NCBI GenBank assembly: GCA_032358165.1 | Contig: JAALGY010000030.1 | Span: 1,302,001 to 1,366,000 of the forward strand | DNA: 64,000 nucleotides | Reading direction: 5' to 3' | From: Diplosphaera chodatii | Taxonomy: Eukaryota; Chlorophyta; Trebouxiophyceae; Prasiolales; Stichococcaceae | Shown here: one piece after another, positions 57,275 to 64,000 of the stretch | Position numbering within the stretch: position 1 is the stretch's first letter | Layout: each line of letters begins with the position of its first letter | Program-made: the position numbers and the translations under genes | The notes under the pieces: generated by a model | Databases searched by the model: none | The model's input: only the letters and a program-made list of their open reading frames with translations | What the model was told of the DNA's origin: nothing

Positions 57275-59813
57275 TCAAGAACGAAGTGGCAAACAGGATG
57301 ATTGTAACAGATACGTCAGCAGCCAATCCTGTGCTCTGCTGGCTCCTATGCGCACCCTTGCCAAAGCTGGGGTGTGTGTGTACGGGCGCCGCAGGGAGTG
57401 CAGCAGCCCCAGCACCACGGTGAACAGCGTCAGGGCGCCCGCCTGGTGTGCAGCCCCGAGCGACACCGGCACATACATCAGCAGTGTTGAGATGCCCAGC
57501 GTCACCTGCGGGCCCAGGCACCACTTCGTGACAAACATCGACTGCAGCTCGATGTGGCGCTCAATCCCCGAGTGGTCATGCGCCTCATCGATGAGCACTC
57601 CGAGCGTAATCTGGCCGTTCATGACAACAGGCGCTCATGACAAGCGCTGCCTGCACCTGAGCAGCTGTCACGGCCATGAGGCCGTTCAGCCAGCGGCGGG
57701 AGGCCGGCGGCAGCGCCGCCCGCCTGTGGGTCAGCCAGGTGGCACCAACAGCTGCCAGCGTGCTGAGCGCGAGCACTCTGCATCATTACACATGCATCTG
57801 TACGCTAGCGTCCGGCCAAGCCACTCACGATGTTCACGGACTGCAACATTGCCAGTGTGGCACCGCGCCAGGTAGGATGTCAGTTGCATCTGATACTCTG
57901 ACCTCGGGTGCAACACCACACTTGACCTGAACAACAACAAGCTCTGGCGTGCACCTGTGGTGGAACTGCACGGCTGCTGTGTTCTCAAAGGCGTTGCGCC
58001 AGCCCGGCAGTGCTGCATACTCCTCCGGCACCACACGGCCGCCCATCAGCGGGAACGTGTTGTAGGCATGCCCCGCGTCCAGACCCGCCACAAAGGCACC
58101 TGGAGACATAGCAGCCAGTGGTCAGCACTCCAGCTGCTGCAGTCAGCTGCCAGAGCAGTGTGGCAATTGCCGGCATGTCAATGCTTGCCTGAGGACGCTG
58201 TCACTGCGATCAGGGCTGCGAGTGGGACGGCGGCACCCCGCAACCGAGCTGCGGCCTGCTGCATCTTTGGTGCGGCGGCCGCAAGCGCCGGCACGGGCGC
58301 CGCCAGCGATAGCGTCGTCCAGAACAGCACCGCGTAAATGGAGAAGGCGCTTGCCAGGTGGGCTGCCAGGCGGTAGGGGCTCACGCGCGGCGTCTCGTAG
58401 TGCTTGTCTGGCTCCTGTGAGCATGGATATAATAGTTTGAGAGGGTCTGACGAAATACCAGCGAATATGCGATCAAGGAGCGGCAACACTGCTGTGTGCC
58501 CAAGTCGCTGCCGTCAGAGATGTGAGTCAAGTTTGCATGCAGCCATGGGCGTCTGCCGACAAGCGGCGCCAGGCGGACTCACGTGCAGGCCGGACTTGAC
58601 CATCCACCAGCCCACCAGGCCCTGGGTGCCGCCCATCACGAACAGCAGCCCCAGGCGGCCCGCCAGCGGGCGCGTGACCACGCCGCGCGCCGCAAAGTAC
58701 AGCGCCGGCACCGCGAACACCACCCCCAGCAGCCGCCCCCACATGCGGTGGCTGTACTCCATCCTGTGGGCATTTCATTCACGCAAACCGTGATTAGCTG
58801 ATGCACCAGCGCTTGCAGGGACATTTCATGCGGCTGTTTACCAGAGAGCGGGTCGCATGACAGCAGAATGCCAGCAACGAATGCGCACCAGTAGATGAAC
58901 TTGAACTCGTCGAGGGTCATGCCGCGATTGACGCGCTGGTACTCGGGCGACTGCTGGTACTTGGCAAACTCAGCATCCCAGTCCTCCTGCGTGTCGGCAA
59001 ACGAGTTTCAAGATATGCCATGACCTGAGGTGTTGATCTGCCCATCAAGCAGTGCCATAATGGTAAGCACCCTGGCGATTTAGCAGGCGTCATGTGGCAG
59101 TGCGCTTGCAGGAGCAGCGGCAGTGCCCACCTGGCTGCGAGGAGGCTTCTCGCCTGTGAACTTCCAGTCGGTCATCGACAGCCCAGAGCGCGTGAGGCGC
59201 GTGACCCCACCCAGTACCACCTGGAGCAGAACAAGTGCTCGTGTGCTGTCATGTCACCCAACTCGTACAGTGCAAGAACCCGCATGTCGATGCCAGACCA
59301 GCAGCCAGCGCCCACCATGCTTGCGACCCAGCCGCTGGTGACACCTAGCCAGGCTGCCAGCTGCTTTGCAGTGCTGTCTGAGAGCCCAGCGGCAATGCCG
59401 CGATGCACAGCCTGCATGCAGGATTGACAAACCACACGTTGGGGATAGATGTGTGCGTCACTACGGAATACTAGCCTCACCATGGGCCATCCCTTTGCTG
59501 CACGAGCCATCGTACCGGCGCTGCAGCTGCGCCAGCGACGCCACCAGCTGCTAGTGTGCTGCACAGCCGCCGCACTGCCGCAAGGCTGATCTGACCTGCC
59601 AGCAACCAGCACATAACTCCGTCATTCCATGATCTCCCAGAGCTCAGCACCAAGCACGCACAAGCTGAACAGCTTGACCGCCAGCAACGTTGGTAAAACA
59701 CCTGCACTCTGTACCTGCATGGGGTCTGGCATTTGCGCCAACTGCACGCTCCGCACAGCCGGCCATTGCAGGGACGCCCGTGGCGCCAAAGCCCTGCGCC
59801 ATGCAACATGCAC
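57275..59813 (-). CDS. COX15: Heme A synthase COX15, mitochondrial
   Basis: COX15 oxidises the C8 methyl of heme O to make heme A for cytochrome c oxidase, in the inner mitochondrial membrane. Core exons in order: [17 protein letters not shown] joined to [20 protein letters not shown] and [22 protein letters not shown] joined to [86 protein letters not shown] joined to [16 protein letters not shown]; and [20 protein letters not shown] followed by HQAGAL. The four heme-ligand His (SHRMW, RLAAH, QFHH, AAHQ) are present. The N-terminal exons near 59.5-59.8 kb are Arg/Ala-rich as expected for a presequence, but their frame and the start codon are unresolved. The C-terminus after [11 protein letters not shown] is also approximate. 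Confidence 0.9.
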
Positions 59814-60628
59814 TCAGGGTTGGCATATGCGGCCTTTTTTGACTGAAGAACGAACTGCTGTGTCGGTCATGACACGGCAGTGTTGCTCACCGTATGCATC
59901 TGTGACCATCCCCGCACTGTGGGAGCCGCACACTGCCATGTCCGCGCTGCAAGGCTGGGCAGCTGATTGGCGACAGTCGGCTGCACACGTGCAACGTCTG
60001 CGGCGAGCACTAGTCCCTGCGTATTCCTAAGGACAGACTGCAGCGCCTGCGCAATGCGCTGCGCCCTTGCCATGCTTTCCTTTCGCAGCAGGTATGTCAG
60101 CCTCCGGAAATCATACGCGATTCATTCTGAAGGTCTTCACAGCGCTCGACCTTGTCTTCCAAGATCAGGGTTGCACGTATTGCATGTCGTGCTGGTGTGA
60201 TGACGTCTAGCGCAGCACATCCCAGCACATCAGGGTGCGTGCATTCTGCGCCAAAGGCGAGGGTTGCAATTGTCGCGGTTGTGCATGTTGCACTTACTCA
60301 GACGCTGATGTAACCAGTTCTTGCAGCACATATGTGAACCGAAGTGAAGTAGCAATCTATATGATGCCGCTGTCAGCCAGAAGGCAGATCCTTGCCAGCT
60401 GCACCTCATTGCGGCATCCTGTCAGACAGCACGTGCGCCTGCTCAGGCTGCCGAAACATAGAGCTCACGGCAAAATCACGAACTTGCAAGGGACTGCACC
60501 ATCGATCTGCTGCAGTGCTGTTGATAATGATGCTTCGCGCCCTATGACCACAACCGGCACGCAGTGGCCAGCAATGGGAGTTCAAATGTTGCGGCTGCGC
60601 ACATCACTGTGATCGCCAAGCCAATAAG
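59814..60628. other. Divergent intergenic region (COX15 / importin-9-like)
   Basis: About 815 bases. Open frames are short and lack motifs. It should include both leaders, and possibly the true first exon of COX15. Confidence 0.4.
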
Positions 60629-63600
60629 ATGAACGGGGAGGCACTGCTTCAGCAGCTGACAGCCCTTGTCGGTGGCGATGCGACCAGCATCGCCCAGGCC
60701 ACCCAGGCGCTGCAATCAGTGGCCGGCTCCCCCGGCACCAGCATTGCGCTTGCGCACATCGGCCTGCAACAACAGCTGGACTTCGGCGTTCGTCAGCTGG
60801 CTCTGCTGGTGAGCTACCTGTGCCACACGCGCTTTCACATCCGCTTTCAGTGCGCATTGGCCTGTGCAGATCCAGGATCAATGGCTGGCGTCATGCCGGC
60901 GCAGGTTCTACGGCAGCACATCCGGAGGCACTGGACGCGAGAAGCACCCGACAGTGCACTGCCGATCATTGTCGACGATGAGAAAGCGGCGGTGCGTGCC
61001 GCACTGCCGGCGGGGCTTGCGGATCCGAACAGCAAGCTGCGCACAGCAGTTGGCCTTGCTGTGGCTGCAATTGCCAAGTGGGACAGTCCGGATGCATGGC
61101 CGGACCTGCTGGACAATCTGCTGCACGCAATTGACCAACGTGACAATTTGTCTCTCGGTGAGCTGCGTTCAAAAGGAATGCCTGCGTCTAACATGCACTA
61201 TGTGAGGACAGCCAGTGTGCTACACAGCAGTGAGCTGGACCTTGCCTTGACTTGCCATGCATTGTCTGCAGTGCATGGCGCACTGCAGTGCCTGGCGCTG
61301 TTTGCGGACGAGCTGACCGACGAGCAGGTTGCTCAGGTAAACATTGTGGTGCATCTGCAAAGACACACAATCATTGTCCGGGACAAGCTAGCGTGACTTG
61401 GGTACGTGCCCGTCATGCAGGCAGGCTGGAATCAATTGCACTATACGTGTCCTCTGCACCACAGAGCTTCACCATGTGCGCAGGGCGCCCCCTTTCTGCT
61501 GGCGCAGCTGCTGCGTATTCTGCAGTCAGCAGACGCATCGACGCCGGCAGTGCCACGCCATGCACTCAGCATCCTCAGCAGCCTGCTCGCGACGCTGTTC
61601 AGCATCACAGAAGGCACGTGCATCCCTTAGTGGGACAGCAGTTCAAGTCATGCACATCCATTTGATGCTTGGGGTGTTGCTATACCTGACTGGTAGGTGT
61701 GCACGGTGTGATGAGTGCAGTTCGTCGAGTCACACCGTTGTGTGTGTCTAGGGCGCCGGAAGGATGTCAGGAATCTGCTGCACCCAATGTTGCGCGGTTG
61801 GTGTGCTGCACTGTCAGCCATCTTGACGCCAGCGTTGGATCCTCAGCATCGAGAGCGCTGGGTGTGTCTTGTATGACAAGGGTAGTGTATTCAACTAGAC
61901 GCTCTCTTGGTAGCCCAACAGGATTTGCAGACAACTCTGCATATTGACTATGCCATAGCTTGACCTCTGTAGGGTGCTCAACTGGAGGCACTGAAGGTGT
62001 TGACGCTGCTGCTGGCACATCTGGGCAAGCCCATGGTGGAGTTTGCCCCGGAGCTTGCGCAACGCGTGTGGCTGCTCCTGTCTGGTGAGACCGCTCAGCA
62101 CAACCTCGGGTCACGGCCTGCAGTAACTCACATGGCTCAATCAGCCCATGCTAAACTTCAGACAGTATACAAGTGCACCCACTGGCTTCGGAACTGTTGG
62201 CAGGCGCCTTGCCACTCTACGAGGCTATGATTGTGCTCGGTGGAGAGGCCGAAGAGCAGGAACTGGATATGGGGCCTGCTCTCGATGCAGAGGAGCCGCC
62301 ACAGCTCGTGGCTGTGCTGGAGCAGGTGCTGACTTGTGACACTGCCATGTCCTTCATTGCCAGACATGTGTATGCCAGCCGCTGCACACGGAACAGGAGC
62401 ACATCAGCAGCCGTTCAAGTCGAGAGGTAAGTGTCAAGTTGTGCGCCTCACTTTGGTCCAGGTGCTGGAGCTGCTGACAGTGCTGGCGGACTCGCGGCGC
62501 TATCAGCCGCTCCTTCTGCCAGGCCTGCAGCAACTGCTGCACCTGACCATCGGTACATCCACAGACTCTGTGACACGTGTATTGCTGTAGATTCTGACGC
62601 CTTGGGTACAGCACTTGCTGTGCCATCACGACAACACGAAGCACTGTCTCAAGTGCGTGTGCTTCGCATCATACATGGGCATGCTAGGGCTGCAAGGGAG
62701 CATCACCTGCATCTGTGGCAAATTTCAGCTTGTTTGACTGCACAGGCTACATGCAGCTGACACAGGAGCAGGTGGACGACTGGTCATGTGATGCGAATGC
62801 AATGCTGTCAGAGGAGAACCTGTGCGGCACCGGCGTGCGCGCAAGCGCTGAGGCTCTGCTGCAGTCCCTGGTGATGTGCGGCAGCAGCGGGCCTGCTGCA
62901 CTGGCGACTGCCCTGCAGCAGCGCTTGGCCGAAGCCAAGGCCCTGGAGGAACAGCAGGTGCCTGCGGAACGAAGGCATATCTATAACCACCTCCGCTTCT
63001 TTCGATCGACAATAAACATCGCTGCATGCAAAGGCTAAGCCCTGACTGCAGTCACAGACTGCAGCAACGCGCTGTTCAGCACTGCTTGATGCGCCGCGCA
63101 CAGGTGTTCATTCTGTCAATGCTTCACATGCAGCAGAGAAGGACGTGTTTGTCTGCGGCCACTTGTTGTGTGCACCCCTTCGCAGATACCAGGCGCCTCG
63201 GAGCGCTGGTGGCGCATGCGGGAGGCTGCGCTGCTGGCTGCGGGAGATGCCTTCGCGGCCTTGGCCGAGGCAGACGAAGAGGAAGGAGGCGTGTCCAACA
63301 TGACGGCAGCATTTGACATTCGGGCACTGCTGAGCCAAGTGTTGGACCAGGTCATTATAGAAAGAGACGAAGCCTCTCACTGGCTCCTGTACTTGCTGAA
63401 AACTGTCACTGCTGCTGTGACGCTGCTGCTGCTGCAACTCCTCGATGTGCTGTCGTGCCGAGATTGCGAATGCCGTGCTGGTGCAGGATCTCGCAGCTCT
63501 TGCTGCCAAGGACAGGTCGCCTTTCCTGATCAGCCGTGCTCTGTGGCTGGGGGCTGAGTGAGTGATATGAGCTCACAGCTGCAGTTCAGTGCAAAGCAGT

Positions 63601-64000
63601 GCAGTTTTGTTTGCAAGCAACTGATTGGCTACATCAGCCATGTCACACATTCAGAACTCCTGCAGGCTGCATCTGCTTGTCACGCACGTACTGCAGCTCA
63701 CTAGGTTTGCGCTGCTCATAGGTGTGTTACAGCATTGACGCCGCAGCTGGCAGAAGCATTTCTTGGGGCAGCCGCCAACTGGCTGCATCACCCAGATGCA
63801 CCTGTGCAGGTCGGCGCCATCAAAGTGGTGTCAGCCCTAGCTGAAGAAGTCAAGGCCGACATCCTACGCCCACACCTGGCCCGCCTGTACGAGGGTCAGT
63901 CTGCCTGATCCAAATGTTACAGTGTTTGCCTGTGCAGCTGCTGGCGCAGGCTGCTATGAGCAGATCGTCATGACATGTCTTGACTCTGTGTCGGGCGCCA
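60629..64000 (+). CDS. Importin-9-like karyopherin beta, 5' part (runs off the right edge)
   Basis: HEAT-repeat nuclear import receptor, most like importin-9/Kap114. The ATG at 60629 gives MNGEALLQQLTALVGGDATS then AQATQALQSVAGSPGTSIAL, and GVRQLALL, the importin-beta N-terminal region. The next exon has VLRQHIRRHW and AAVRAALPAGLADPNSKLRT followed by AVGLAVAAIAKWDSPDAWPD, the characteristic importin-9 stretch. Later exons: VHGALQCLALFADELTDEQV, FLLAQLLRILQSADASTP, LEALKVLTLLLAHLGKPMVE-like, LVAVLEQVLTCDTAM, LELLTVLADSRRYQPLLLPG, SEENLCGTGVRASAEALLQS, GASERWWRMREAALLAAGDA and, at the right end, LGAAANWLHHPDAPVQVGAI then KVVSALAEEVKADI. Exon order agrees with the family; the C-terminal half lies outside the window. 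Confidence 0.85.

Noticed and set aside
57525..57622. Segment coding [20 protein letters not shown] in frame with a COX15 exon.
   Set aside because: It lies between a good GTGCAGG donor and a CCCGCAG acceptor; skipping it restores the COX15 core, so I treat it as intron.
59477..59809. The ATG at 59809 as the COX15 start.
   Set aside because: Its frame does not join the downstream exon ([11 protein letters not shown]) through the best donor at the end of CCATGCAG, and the frame that does join has no ATG, so the start is left open.

Overview
The window looks like nuclear DNA of a green alga. The genes are packed tightly and cut by many short GT-AG introns, with acceptors that usually end in TGCAG, and the sequence is moderately GC-rich. 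The products include a plastid-type membrane protein, a plant-type CENP-C motif, a plant-type GH127-AbfB hydrolase and a class I aldolase. A chlorophyte, possibly a trebouxiophyte, is my inference; no marker here fixes the genus. All functional calls come from reading translated exons by eye against remembered family motifs. Where introns join I could often place the splice sites, but the ends of several genes remain approximate.

Layout: 1-8511 (-) holds the N-terminal two thirds of an ATM/Tel1 checkpoint kinase running off the left edge. 8810-11638 is a 2.8-kb repeat element whose two ends are inverted copies of each other. Next come a GT29 sialyltransferase-like enzyme (-), a Mn-type CDF metal transporter (+), a TM9SF/nonaspanin (+), a small predicted plastid membrane protein (-), the cohesion/clamp-loader subunit CTF8 (+), an EF-hand protein (-), an AAAP amino acid transporter (+), a DUF1295 reductase-like membrane protein (+), CENP-C (-), an unrecognised small gene (+), the PRP19-complex subunit SPF27/BCAS2 (-), a long GH127-AbfB gene with a C-terminal hydrophobic helix and WW domain (+), a calcineurin-B-like protein (-), and an Mpv17/PMP22 protein (+). 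46745-51935 is a second, larger repeat array. The right part carries a ubiquitin-like-domain protein (+), a P-loop kinase (-), class I fructose-bisphosphate aldolase (+), heme A synthase COX15 (-), and the start of an importin-9-like gene (+) cut by the right edge.

Most neighbours are divergent or convergent pairs with 70-840 bp between them, so many promoters are probably shared. The genes do not form one pathway; they are housekeeping functions: genome maintenance (ATM, CTF8, CENP-C), splicing (SPF27), transport (CDF, AAAP, importin), respiration (COX15), carbon metabolism (aldolase), calcium signalling and endomembrane/wall functions.

The least explained DNA is the pair of repeat arrays. 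Both are built from the same small grammar: an A-rich tract, then GGGG or GGGT, a 2-5 nt spacer, and one of two endings, GTGGTCA or GTGAGAC. The modules occur in both orientations, and the arrays surround segments carrying Pol III B-box-like sequences.
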